Shown: piece after piece, positions 1 to 11,500 of the stretch
How the letters are laid out: each line of letters starts with the position of its first letter
Position numbering within the stretch: position 1 is the first letter of the stretch
DNA from: Osmia lignaria lignaria
Taxonomy: Eukaryota > Arthropoda > Insecta > Hymenoptera > Megachilidae
NCBI RefSeq assembly: GCF_051020975.1
Contig: NC_135035.1
Location: 11,780,001-11,844,000, forward strand
Direction of reading: 5' to 3'
Length of the DNA: 64,000 nucleotides
Translations under genes and position numbers: made by a program
The notes under the pieces: model-generated
Database searches by the model: none
What the model was told of the DNA's origin: nothing
What the model saw: the letters and a program-made list of their open reading frames with translations, nothing else

Positions 1-363
1 AAAATTTACATATACCAAGAAGATAATTGATCATTTATTAAACCATTTTGAAACATTTCATACAATCCTAATAACATGTTTAATTAAACAGTAAAAATTA
101 AAAAAATTTTGCGTTAATTCCTGTGCTTACAAGTAGGTATACTAATACACTTGAATACACTCGAGCCAGCAGGCATTATACCTAATTCACCGAAAAAAAC
201 ACTTTTGCATTCGAAAAAAAAAAAAATTTTCCTCAAATAAGTAGTATGTAAATATCCTAAAATTCGCCACCCTCTTATGCCCGTTCCCTCTAACGTGGTT
301 CAAAATTTGTATCGAGTTTAAACTCTGATCAACGACATTTTGTGTTCCATCAATTTTTTAGTA

Positions 364-560
364 TATACCGCAGTTCACCAGAGTCCATAAACTGCGACGC
401 GCAGGTTGGAAGATGGTGGGGGAACGCAGCGAGCTCTCCGCTAATCGCTTTCCACTTCGTTTGGGAGTATCGCCAATCAGGGCGAAGATGCGTACTGGAG
501 CTGCGCGAAGAACGAAAACTGGTCTTTTCGCAGTTATGGACTCTGGTGAACTGCGGTATA
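364..560. mobile_element. Short inverted-repeat element (MITE-like, non-autonomous DNA transposon)
   Basis: The segment begins and ends with about 31-bp inverted termini starting TATACCGCAGTTCACC. The left copy (364-396) and the right copy (529-560) match except for a single extra A in the left one. The interior is GC-richer than its surroundings and has no protein that makes sense; the open frames through it are artefacts of composition. A TA or TATA target duplication is possible because both ends begin with TATA, but the exact boundary cannot be separated from the terminus. The size of about 200 bp and the lack of coding capacity fit a MITE. The superfamily is not determined. Confidence 0.72.
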
Positions 561-1718
561 GGTTCAAATCAATTAAACGGCGTTCATCGTAAACGCCAAT
601 TTTTGGCCGGTTAACGAGTTTGAACGGCGTTTAACACTGATCTGTAGTCACTGCTATGCACCAATCACATCACTTGATACAAATATAGTTTGGGTTAGTA
701 CGCATAAGGTATACGTTCAGTTGATCGGAACAAAAGTGGCGTTGATGGAAAGCAAAGTACGTTGACTAAAGATTAAACTGCGTTCAAAATTGAACGCATT
801 AATAATGTTTAAAATGCATGAAATTACGGGAAAATTTTTAAATTTGGAATTGTAATTAATGATAAAAAGCAGCGTATTAATTTGTACACTTGATATTTAT
901 ATAAAATTCTTTTAAGAATATTTATGACAGTTTAAAAGTTAAAAATATATTTGTATTGAAATTTTGAAGTATATTTCTAACTTTTATATATTCATTTTAG
1001 GTACATTTAAACAGCACGTAATATTGTATTTAATACTAAATACATAAATAAGTATAAATATTCTAATATTCTTATTGCATTTTCTATTTAATATTTCGAT
1101 ACTTTCTGAACATTTCATCCTTTGCTTTTGAATATTGTGTTTTATTTTATAGTGATTTTTAAGAGTATGATATGAAGAAAAATATGTATACATGAAAAAA
1201 TTCAACGATATTTTTGTATACTTTCAGTTTGCAACCAGAGTATTTAGATGAAAACTCATCACAGAAAAGGGCTGATTGTAAAAATTAATTGTACAATAAA
1301 TAATATTAACATTGTTTAAAAGTAACAGTTATATACACATATACTGTTTTCATAACTTATTGCTGCACTTTCGGGAAATTAAAATTTTTGTAACAGTATT
1401 TATAGAACAAATCATACTAATTTCATCGTTAAATAAATATGTAACAATCGTAATATATTATTAACAAATGAGAGGTATATATTAAAAATTACAAATAAAA
1501 ATATAAAATTAACTGAATTTACAGAAACGACTTTTAAGTATGCGATACTTAGTTTCTGTGACAATTCAATAAACTGTTCAATGGAAATTTCATTGATCTG
1601 AGGGATGTGTAATTATTTTTAGTTTTATTACATGAGTCAAATGAAATGGGCAGTTCAATTGAGCAACTCATGGCTCTTTAGAAACTTCAATCAGCTCTTT
1701 ATGATTAGTTTTACTTGG
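561..1718. other. Intergenic AT-rich DNA and CCDC47 3' flank
   Basis: No gene is seen here. A short stretch at about 578-632 contains AACGGCGTT in both orientations. From about 780 onwards the sequence is very AT-rich and has no supported reading frame. The right end holds the 3' untranslated region of the minus-strand CCDC47 gene. Confidence 0.6.
1624..1629 (-). terminator. Candidate polyadenylation signal of CCDC47
   Basis: An AATAAA hexamer lies on the minus strand about 90 bases downstream of the CCDC47 stop codon. It is the first canonical signal after the stop. The cleavage site itself cannot be seen. Confidence 0.5.
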
Positions 1719-3268
1719 TCATAATGCTTTCACTTTAAGCTGTTTCATTCTTGGAGCTCGCTTCTTAGCGAGTCTTCGTTGTTCTTTTTCTTCCCACTTT
1801 CTTTGCTTATCAGGATCTTCTTCCTGTAGTATACGTTCTTTTTCAGCTCTACGACGCTCTTCTCTTCGCTGAGCAGCTGCTTCAGCTCTAGCAGCATGAG
1901 TTGTTTTTAAGAATGCTTCTTCTACTCTAAGTCTATTTTTATCAGTTTTACTTTTACCCTAAACAATACAAAATCAATGTAAAATAACATAGTACAGAAG
2001 ATCGAAATATATATGCTTATCAAAAAGAAGTTGTATCGAACCTCTTTGGATAATTTGAAACGTCGCAATTTATCTATTAAGTAGAAGGTCAATTGTAAAA
2101 GAAGTTTTAATTTTTCTTGGCCTTCCGCATTAGTGGTACGCCCCTTAATGCTTATATTCAACCCAACAAGTAGAACCCTTTTTACTTCAGGCATTGTTAA
2201 CTGGGTTGTATCCCTAAAATGAAGTAGTAAAACACATTATACGGGGTAATACATAAATGTAATTTACAGTTGGAATGTTTTTATTACTTACTCTTGTTGC
2301 TTGGGCCCACTAAATTGATCGCTAATATGTATATAATCTATGTACGGTGCGAATTTTGCAAATGCTTGTAAAACCCTTGTATCTAAAATAGCAGATGCTG
2401 CTTCGGCAATTTCAGACATTACGTAAAAGCCTGATGGAAGACCGAATTTTTCTCCTGGTCTCTTTTCTGGGCAATATACACTGATATCAGCCATATCACG
2501 TATTAAATGCATCGCAGTTCTCTTTGTGGCTACCGCTAATACAAAATTATCCGTTTCATCTTTTGCTAATTCTACGCGTATATGCGCTTGATCATTTTGA
2601 GGTCGCACAAGCTGTGCTAATACCGCGACTAAATCTTGTCTCTTAATTAATTTTAATTCAATTAACATGGAATCACATCCAACTCGCCCTGAACAATATA
2701 AACTGTAGTGAGATTGGCTTTCCTTTACCAAGCCATTTTCAGATGTATCTATAATTAAGTCTGCTGTGTCACCAACAAGAGAAAAGTTGTCGAGCAATAG
2801 CGGCTTATGCTCTGTGAGCCATATTTTTGCTATGCGAGCATTCTTAGAACGTCCTGCTATGTAATTAATGAAATATACTAATAATCCAATGACCATTAAT
2901 ATTTCTAAGTAAAAACTATCCCATCTGGCACGTAAATGAAGCGGTATTTTTGTGATTGTTAAAGTAGATGGTTCATTATTTTTGGGGCCTGCATTTCCTC
3001 CAGCTGCATCTAATCCTTCAAATTCTTCTTCATCTTGAAAATGATCAAATTCACTGTCCCCATCGACAATCAAAACATCTTCCTCTTCAAAATCTTCATT
3101 ATTGTTTGATTCTTTAAGATCATTGATTGTATGAGATGGTTTTTCATCCTCAAAATCTTCAAATTCTGCAAATTCATTGTCTTCAGGAAGTTCTTCATGA
3201 AAATGTGCAGTGACCCATATATTTGTTGCAACTAAAATGATGTGAACTACTACTAACCACAACTTCAT
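1719..3268 (-). CDS. CCDC47: PAT complex subunit CCDC47 (calumin) homologue, 3 coding exons
   Basis: CCDC47 is an ER membrane protein. With Asterix/WDR83OS it forms the PAT complex, which protects polar transmembrane helices during multipass membrane-protein insertion; it also has a calcium-related role. Coding exons are 2292-3268, 2042-2213 and 1719-1958. The donors are GTAAGT (after exon 1) and GTTCGA (after exon 2), both acceptors are AG, and the phases join to give about 462 aa (human protein 483 aa). An N-terminal signal peptide is visible (residues 1-21). It is followed by a very acidic luminal segment (about 25-90), one transmembrane helix (about 119-138), a DUF1682 cytosolic domain, and a highly basic/acidic coiled-coil C-terminus rich in RREERRRAEKER-type sequence ending KQLKVKAL. 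The C-terminal ATHAARAEAAAQRREE-like block is diagnostic of the family. The second intron has a weak donor. The gene is divergent from the kinesin gene. Confidence 0.95.
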
Positions 3269-5032
3269 TTTGTCTGGAACAAAGAGGTTAATATAAAAAC
3301 TATAAAAAATTAATATAGTATTGTGTTTGTAAATAATATAATTTGAGTATTATATTCTTTAATAATAATTTTCGAAATAAAATTTCTTAATAAGACATGG
3401 ATTAATTAGTCTTTTTTATTATTGAAGTTTTAAATGTAAAAATCCTCTGTTTACTTATTTAATGAATAAACTAACTTTATAGAGAATTTATATTATATTC
3501 TTCCAATTTCTCGACATTGATTTCAGTTATTAATTAGACGCAATAATTTCCTTAATAAATAATACTGTCACAGCACCCTTTGGAGTAGGTGACTTGCACG
3601 CTATGAAATTAAGGACGGAACCTAACGTCATTTCCGTAATAAAAAATTCACTGTTAAAAATAGGAAACTATAATTTCTGTAATTTATTTTAAATTCAAAG
3701 TATACAATTTCCTATTTAAATATTTAAATTTAAAATTGTAATTGATAAAAGGCATCGAATTAATTTGTATACCTATTAAAAAAAGTAAATTCTTAAAATG
3801 ATTAAACTCATTGAGACTTGTAAACATATTATCAAATTAATAAAGTTTATTGATAGAAAGCAGGATCATTTTTCATGAAATAAATACAACTAAATTAAAA
3901 AGAGAATCTGTCGATAAGGTAAATTCCTCTTCGGGAATATTCATAGGTTGGTTTCACTATGATCGTCTGGAATATACTTCATGGTTATTAGGGTAGAGAT
4001 CGATTCAGTAAGTCCGTGGTAACGAGTGAGGGAACTTCAGTGCGCATGTTTACTGTACTGGCTTTTCGCTGTCAAAATATGATGCAGTCATTCTTGCATT
4101 CTATCATAATGTGTCGTGTACTGTCGTAGTGATTCTCTTAAGCATTAGGTTCTAATTAACGTGCAGGCTGGTAACAACTCTTCAATTAAAAGCAATCAAA
4201 CAAGTGGACATAAAAAGTGCGCGTGTTGACAGTGAAAATCGTACAAACAATGGATCAATACCTTGCGGTGGAGGGTAACATGCGAATACGACAAAAAATC
4301 ATCATTCCTTTATTGTAACGCTTATCGTGTAGTACACGTTAATTGTTTGAGAGCTCGAAAAGGTAAATGTGTCTCCAGAAAAAATTAGACTCCGATACAT
4401 AGAGCGTGTCGTGTAATGTTTGGTTAAAGCGGCCTTTCGTTTTTTCTTTTGGAAAAATTGACAGAGCTTATACTCGAAAAGTGTTTCAAACGAAAACTTG
4501 AGCATCATTTGTGTTAACTATAATAGTATATGTTGAATTTTAATCATTGATTTCTTTGAATATTTGAATTATTAAAAGACCAATACGATGTCCTCAAACA
4601 CTGTTTCTCATCGTTATTGTTCTTTTGAAAAGTGACAGAACTATGTTTCGATCAATTCATAAGCATGTATTAAATTCTATACAATCCAATCTATGGCACA
4701 TCCTACACATAAAAAGTCACTCAAGTTCAAGCAGTTACGTCAACCGGCATCTCGTTACTTCTCCATTAAGGACAGTACTTACAACATACATACATACTAC
4801 ATATGTACTGCTTTAAAGAAGTATTCAACTATTCAAAAAGCGCATTGTTATTCTTTCATTTCTTTATTAATTTAAGATGTCATTTTCTTTATTACCGTTA
4901 CGTTTCTATCGATTCACAAGTTTACAAAGGACGGATTATTGATTTTGCGAAGCAGTTGTGCGTGTTCAGTCCATAATGTTGAGGCTCATCGTTGTGTTTC
5001 TCTCGTTGCATAGGTAAGAACCGATCGTCGAC
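3269..5032. promoter_or_regulatory. Shared upstream region of CCDC47 (-) and KIF3B-like kinesin (+)
   Basis: These 1.76 kb separate two divergent start codons. They must contain both 5' untranslated regions and both promoters, which may be partly shared. The stretch at about 3950-4260 is less AT-rich than its surroundings and is the likeliest core promoter area. The bases just before the kinesin ATG (about 4870-5032) look like leader sequence. No TATA box or start site can be assigned with confidence, and no further gene is seen. Confidence 0.45.
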
Positions 5033-7213
5033 ATGGATAAAGCTGACAACCAACTGAAAACCTGGAAAAAGAAAAGCATGAAGACGTGTAGTTTGACGGA
5101 CGTGGTGACCCAGTGCGTCCAGGTGGTCGTGCGATGTAGACCGATGGACGAGAAGGAGGTGAGTCGTGGGTATACACGTGTGGTCGACGTGTTTCCATCG
5201 AGGGGAGTGGTCGAGATCCGTCATCCGCGGGACGATCCATCCAGCGATAACGTGAAAGTATTTACGTTCGACGCGGTTTACGACTGGAATTCCAGTCAAC
5301 AGGACCTTTACGAAGAGACGGTCAGGCCATTGGTGTCCTCCGTTCTCGACGGCTTCAATGGCACTATTTTCGCGTACGGTCAGACCGGCACTGGGAAAAC
5401 GTACACCATGGAGGGTTTGAAAAGCGACCACGAGAGGCGCGGCGTGATTCCGCGCTCGTTCGAGCATATATTCAACCACATAGGCAGGTCTGAGAATATG
5501 CAGTATTTGGTACGGGCCAGTTACCTTGAGATCTACCAAGAAGAGATACGCGATCTTTTGCACCCTGACCAGAGTCTAAGATTCGAATTAAAAGAGAAAC
5601 CAGACACCGGTGTGTTTGTCAAGGATTTGTCGACGTCAGTTTGCAAAAGTGCCGCGGAGATTCAACAACTGATGAATACCGGCAACCAGAACAGGACGAT
5701 AGGCGCAACGAATATGAACGAGCACAGCTCTCGGTCGCACGCGATATTTCTAATCACCATTGAAATGGGATCCATCGGCGATTCTGGTGGAATCAGGGTC
5801 GGTCGTTTGAACCTGGTCGATCTCGCGGGTAGCGAAAGGCAGAGCAAAACCGGCTCTTCTGGCGAGAGGCTCAAGGAAGCGAGTAAGATTAACTTAAGTT
5901 TATCGGCACTGGGCAACGTGATCTCGGCGTTAGTAGATGGGAAGACAACGCATGTGCCCTACAGGGACTCGAAACTGACGCGATTATTGCAGGATTCTTT
6001 GGGCGGTAACTCTAAGACCATCATGGTTGCTAATATCGGTCCAGCTAGTTACAATTACGATGAAACTCTGACGACCCTACGGTACGCTAATCGTGCTAAG
6101 AACATCAAGAATAAGCCGAGAATAAACGAAGATCCAAAGGATGCATTGTTGAGGCAGTATCAAGAAGAAATAGGCCGATTGAAGGAGAAGTTGGCGCAAA
6201 AGGGTACGGTACCAAGGAAAAAGAAGAGGTCAAAGAGGAAAAAAGAAGACGAAACCGGGGATTCAGAGTCTGAAACGGAAGACAGTCGCGGCGAGGATAA
6301 TAATAAGATAGAGACAGACAAGAAACTTATAGCAGAGCAGTTAAAGGCTGAGAAGCAAGAAACTGAAAATCTTATAATGAGAATAAAAGACCTTGAAAGT
6401 AAAATGCTGTGCGGTGGAAAGAACATCATAGATCATACAAATGAACAGCAAAGGGCATTAGAACAGAAAGCAGCTGAGATAGCTGAACGAAAGAAGCGGG
6501 AAGTTGAAATGCAACAGAAACTTGAAGATGAAGAACTCACCATGCTAGGAGTTAAAGAAACCTACACAAACCTGCAACAGGAAGTTGATGTAAAATCCAG
6601 GAAACTGAGGAAATGTTTCACCAAATTACAGGTCCTTAAACAAGAACTTGAAGACGTAACTAACGATTTTAACAGGGACAGAAGAGATCTAGAGCAGACT
6701 CAGCACGAATTAATGAAGGAATTGAAACTTAAGTATCTTATAATAGAGAATTTTATTCCCGAAGAGGAGAAGAATAAAATCTTGTCGAGGATTCATCTGG
6801 ACGAAGAAGAAGACTGCTGGATAGTCAAAGACCCAGAGCCATCCAGCATAGAATTTATAAAAAGACCTACATCGGTTGCCGGGGCACGAAGACCAGTTTC
6901 AGAATACGCGCGAATCGCCCTGGCCATGGGAAAGGGCTGTCGCTATGCGGGTGAGAATATATTAAATCTAGACCTGGACATGCCAGCGAGAACAACGCTA
7001 GATTATCAGGGACCCGTTATCGCGCCTACGATCCAGGCTGTCCTAGAAGAAGCGCTGCGCGACGAGGGAGATATAGATGTAGACGCGTCGAGTGCAAAAC
7101 TTAGGTCTAAGTCACGTTTACAATCCGCGAAAATAAGACCTAAGAGCGTCGGAAAGATCCCGCAGATACCAGCGCCTGTTTATCCAAAGACGAGGGGTCT
7201 CGTGCCCAAATAG
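5033..7213 (+). CDS. Klp68D: Kinesin-II motor subunit, KIF3B / Klp68D type
   Basis: This is a plus-end-directed motor subunit that pairs with a KIF3A/Klp64D subunit and KAP to form heterotrimeric kinesin-II. Its roles are anterograde intraflagellar transport and axonal transport. The 726-residue frame is a single exon. The motor domain spans about residues 29-370: P-loop GQTGTGKT (116-123), switch I NMNEHSSRSH (227-236), switch II LVDLAGSE (261-268), and the neck entry RINEDPKDALLRQYQEE. A charged hinge follows (about 406-437), basic and then acidic as in KIF3 proteins. Next come a coiled coil with the GGKNIIDHTNEQQ block and the conserved tail ELKLKYLIIENFIPEEEK, with the terminal RGLVPK. 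The hinge and tail match KIF3B better than KIF3A. Human KIF3B is 747 aa, so the frame is full length. The start was chosen as the first ATG of the frame, just after a likely leader. Confidence 0.97.
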   Translation: MDKADNQLKTWKKKSMKTCSLTDVVTQCVQVVVRCRPMDEKEVSRGYTRVVDVFPSRGVVEIRHPRDDPSSDNVKVFTFDAVYDWNSSQQDLYEETVRPLVSSVLDGFNGTIFAYGQTGTGKTYTMEGLKSDHERRGVIPRSFEHIFNHIGRSENMQYLVRASYLEIYQEEIRDLLHPDQSLRFELKEKPDTGVFVKDLSTSVCKSAAEIQQLMNTGNQNRTIGATNMNEHSSRSHAIFLITIEMGSIGDSGGIRVGRLNLVDLAGSERQSKTGSSGERLKEASKINLSLSALGNVISALVDGKTTHVPYRDSKLTRLLQDSLGGNSKTIMVANIGPASYNYDETLTTLRYANRAKNIKNKPRINEDPKDALLRQYQEEIGRLKEKLAQKGTVPRKKKRSKRKKEDETGDSESETEDSRGEDNNKIETDKKLIAEQLKAEKQETENLIMRIKDLESKMLCGGKNIIDHTNEQQRALEQKAAEIAERKKREVEMQQKLEDEELTMLGVKETYTNLQQEVDVKSRKLRKCFTKLQVLKQELEDVTNDFNRDRRDLEQTQHELMKELKLKYLIIENFIPEEEKNKILSRIHLDEEEDCWIVKDPEPSSIEFIKRPTSVAGARRPVSEYARIALAMGKGCRYAGENILNLDLDMPARTTLDYQGPVIAPTIQAVLEEALRDEGDIDVDASSAKLRSKSRLQSAKIRPKSVGKIPQIPAPVYPKTRGLVPK

Positions 7214-7400
7214 GAGATTCGAATACGCGTCTGTAAAGAACCATGTAAATAATGTAAGAACTACGACGACGTCAGCTTTGTTCAATTAATTTATATAGTT
7301 GTGATACGCCTCATGGTACTACGTGTATCAAAAATAGCCCAAGTCTTGATGATTCTCTCTAGTCAGTGTGCACCATGCATAATGTGTCGATTATTGTATT

Positions 7401-7406
7401 AATAAA
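7401..7406 (+). terminator. Polyadenylation signal of the kinesin gene
   Basis: AATAAA lies about 190 bases after the kinesin stop codon and runs into an A tract. It is the first canonical signal downstream. Confidence 0.6.
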
Positions 7407-7755
7407 AAAAAAAATGAAACGTCCTACGAATTAAGATTCCTACTTATTCTCTGAAGACTGGCATGTTTGCGTAGCTTTTAGTACTTGATAAAAGAGAAAA
7501 TTAGGCGGTCCTTTTTGTTCTTCTTTTTATGCATATATTTAGATATATACTTATTGTTAATTTTATTAGTGCTAATTAACGAGTATTTTAACCCTTGAAC
7601 AGTGGAATTTCGAATATGAAAATGATATAGGATACAAGATTAAATTAAGATCGAGGCTTTCCCATGGTCCGCCGTCCGAGGGTTGAGGAAACATGTTCCC
7701 TGATTGATACGCTTATAAAATTACTCTAATGCCCTTTTTTACAACTATGTTTTGT

Positions 7756-7761
7756 TTTATT
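7756..7761 (-). terminator. Candidate polyadenylation signal of the CG7065-like gene
   Basis: An AATAAA hexamer lies on the minus strand about 800 bases past the stop codon of the CG7065-like gene. The distance is long but plausible for an insect 3' untranslated region. An alternative TTTATT occurs further left at about 7562. Confidence 0.35.
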
Positions 7762-7824
7762 GAAAAATTACACATAATTGTTTTTTTTTTTCTTTTGCTA
7801 TCGTGTATATGTGCATATACACGT

Positions 7825-7828
<4 letters not shown>

Positions 7829-7858
<30 letters not shown>
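7829..7858. repeat. (AT)n microsatellite
   Basis: About 15 AT dinucleotides, directly followed by a T homopolymer. Confidence 0.9.
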
Positions 7859-7872
<14 letters not shown>

Positions 7873-8557
7873 GTTAAACATTAAAAGTGCTTGTAAAAAT
7901 AACATCGTTACTTTCGACTTCTTTAATACGTTATCACGCGCATCTGAAACTGTTAAATTAGAAAGATGATAAACATATTATAGATGAATAAAAATTTAAT
8001 TGAAATTAGTCTTACATCGATTGTAATCCAGAGCAAAGATGTTCCTTCGTTTCGATGTTCTTTTCTTATTTCTTTACTTACTTTCTTCCCGTTGACATTC
8101 AAATACACTCCGTTGTTACAAATCCATGTTCACTTAATTTTTCAACAAACTTTCAGTCTCGTCAAGAATGCGAGACCACTCGCGAATCATGAACGCATAA
8201 AAAGAAAGAATGATTTATCATGCATGAACGCGTATGAACGTGAAATCCGTCAGGAAGTTATGTGACAATGAAAATAAGCGTATTTCCAATTCTTTTTTCT
8301 TCATTTCCCATAGAAGTGATCAGGATGTCTTGTGACGGATATAACTAATAAAAATTCAGTATAACTATGTATAACGGATTGCAAGAAGTATTTACAATTG
8401 AGCGATCCTGATCATTTCTAAGCAATTCAGATTTTTGAACAAGTAACACTTTCACCAGACACTACCAGTGCCTATGGAGAAACTAATTCCAAACAGTTTC
8501 ACAACTACGTAAAAGTTTGACATGCTCTTCCAAATGATTCTCAAGTTCAATGTCAGT

Positions 8558-11500
8558 TCAATAAAAACGTTGTTGTTGCTGCGGCACGTAATTCCCATAC
8601 TGCTGCGGTGGTTGCTGTGGAGGGTAACCCGAAGAATGACTCGCGGGACCAGGATACGAGGATCCATCGTAATTCTGTTGAGCAGGATACTGATTCGATG
8701 CCATGGACGGTCCACTGTACTGACCCTGACTGCCTAGAGCACCGTAACCTTGGTAATTATAACCATTGTCCATGTAACTTTGATTACCACTGTAAATTTG
8801 TTGCGGATAACCTTGGAACTGTTGGTTGGGCATGTTTGGATAACTTAAGGGAGGTCCCTGTGGACGGGCCATAGGTGGCTGATTAGTCTGAACGTAACCT
8901 TGATTATAAAAATTCGATAGTGGAGCTGTTGATGTATTAGACATTGCAGCATCTAATGGTTTTGATACAGTTTCAGTATTTTCACCTGTTAACGATTTTG
9001 GGACATATTTGTTGGGAAGATCGCCCATTATGTTAGCTATTAGCCGTTTGGTCTCATTTAAGATGGCGTTCGGGTCGTTAGTCTTTGTCAGTTCTTTCGA
9101 CCTTACCGGAGAACGTGACCTTGAACGTGAACGCGAACGCCACGACGTCGGTGAATTCGACAGGGATTTTGAAAATCCTCGGGACTTGGACTTTGCCTTT
9201 TCATTTTCACTAACATTTTTATCTGCAGCTTTGTATATATCTTCAAAAGTATAATCATCATCGTCGTCCGATAAATCTAATTTAGTTTTCTGTTTGTCCT
9301 CACTCTCGTTCTTTGTCTGCTGCTCTTCGTCATCGTCATTCGCGAACATATCAATTTTAGGTTTCCATTTATTTTCTACCTCAATTGGGTTCTGATTTCC
9401 TTTGTTTAACGAGAAAGGAGACACACTTTTGTTGGACTTAATATTAGTCTCAATGTTTTCCGGCGTTGGAGATTTTAGTTTTGGCGCAGATGCCACTATC
9501 GACGTCGTGCCCAAGTTAACGAACGTTCTTAACTTCTCTACTCGAACCGGGTCGGTCGCTTCTAATTTTTTCAAGAAATTTATTAATCCATGCTGTTCTT
9601 GAGTGCTTAGGTCTTTGAAATTCTGCAAAAGGGACTTCAATTCAGCATCAGACATACTCTCCATCCTGGAAGTCTGACGTTCAACAGTGTCTGTCGCCGT
9701 GGACGTGGCCGCTGCAGATGTTGTACTTTGAGGAAGGGAGTTATTACCACTTGCTAAACCTTTCACAAAATCTGCAGTAGTGACCGGCTTATCGGAATTC
9801 TTTGAAGCCTCAGCCATTCCAACGACAGCATTGATAAGAGTTTCTAATTCTTCTTGGGACACGTTTGACCTACCCTGTGCCACCAGAGCGGCTGCTATTT
9901 GCTGAGCAATAGCTACCTTATCTACAGTGCCAACACCAGGAACGCTAACTGGTTCAGACTTAATTGCAGGCGTAATAATTTCCACAGATCTAGGATAAAT
10001 AGTTCTCGGTATGTAACTAGCCGATCTGGCAGCTTCTAATTCTCTTTTCTTCTTTTTCTCTTCTTCCATCTTTTTTTTACTCTCTGTTGCTTTGTGCAAT
10101 AACTGTGCAATATTTTGTATCGCAGTCTTCGTCGGAGTTATAGCCATCTTTTCTATCATTCCCGCGAATAGCTGACCTTTCAGCTTTTCTTTCACCGTTT
10201 CGAACAGTACACTTACCTCTTCGTCGTACAATAATTCCTCGGCAGAATTAGGCTTCGCCTTTTCTGCAGCTAGTGCTCTCGAAAGAAGAGATACTATCTT
10301 GGGACCAAGAGAGCCTAGCTGACCTTCTAATGCTGTAAGTAATCGTAACAAACCAACCACTTCTAAATCTTCAGTTAACACCTCATCCGGTATAGGACTC
10401 GGAGATTTATCTTTCACTGGATACGGAGTCGCATAATGTATAGGCCTACGAGGCGGAACTCCTCGGGGATAGTAACTATTCCTGTACACGCTTCCTCTGC
10501 CGCGCATGTACGAAGAATACGCGTAATCCCGTTCCCTTACCTCATGGCGGTCATAATAATCACTTTTAATAGTTTTCGTACCAACATACTCCACTTCGTC
10601 GTCGCTGTCCACGCGATGACGACTTCTTTTTGGAGACCGGTCGCGTCTGCTTGGGATCCATTTCTCCGGTGGTTTGTCCTCCGGAAGTTCCAATCGCTTC
10701 CTAATCTCCTCTTTGCGCTGCTGTAGCTGCTCATTATGGATCTCTCGCATTCTTTTATTCCAGAATTCGATCCACTCTGGTTTGAAGTCGTGTTTACTGG
10801 GATCTTTACCTTCAGCTTGCAACTCTTTATACCGTCTGTTCCAGAATTTCTTCCATTCGTCAGGGTACGATGGATGCTTCTCTGGGTTCTTTTCGTGAAA
10901 CTTTAACGCACGATCGAGGGTCTCTTCGGCACGTCTGATCTGTTCCCGGTACTTATCCCATTTATCCCGTTCCCTGAGCGGTTCCGGGGACCGGGAGCGC
11001 GAACGTGTACGCGAACGTGTTCGATCTCGCGAATATCGTGATTTGCTGCTACGATACTTGCTGCTACCTTTGTCTAGCGAACTGTCTTTACGATTACGAA
11101 TCGGTGAACGTGACCTCGAACGCGATGGCGATGGCGAACTAGATATGCTCGAAAGCGACGAGAGGGATTTAGTCTCGTCGGAGGGACGTTTAGGAGATTT
11201 TTTCACGTTATCTTCGTCTTTATCTAACGGTTTACGCATATTTAACTTATCCCTCGTAAGGATACGAATCTTGAAACCCCTAAAAAAAAAAAATAAAACA
11301 TGGATTCACAATCTGAATTCAAGTGATTTATTGAGAAAGGAATAGATGGGATTGTACCGCATGTATTTTCAAACATCACAAAGTAAACGAATATCTATGT
11401 ATTTAAAAAATATTAAAACTTGTATTGTATGTAATATTAACTTACGATTTTGTGGTGGTTGGTTTAGTCTCAGTTTTCTTCGGTGATGATTTCTCACTTT

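Larger units (their letters stand above)
7407..8557. other. Convergent intergenic region with AT microsatellite
   Basis: The 3' ends of the plus-strand kinesin gene and the minus-strand zinc-finger/RS gene face each other here. The segment contains an (AT)n microsatellite at about 7829-7858 followed by a T tract. It also contains the 3' untranslated region of the zinc-finger/RS gene on the right. Small open frames here have no protein character. Confidence 0.6.

Noticed and set aside
4922..5563. 213-codon minus-strand frame opposite the kinesin gene
   Set aside because: It is antisense to the GC-rich motor-domain codons, which carry unmistakable kinesin motifs on the plus strand.
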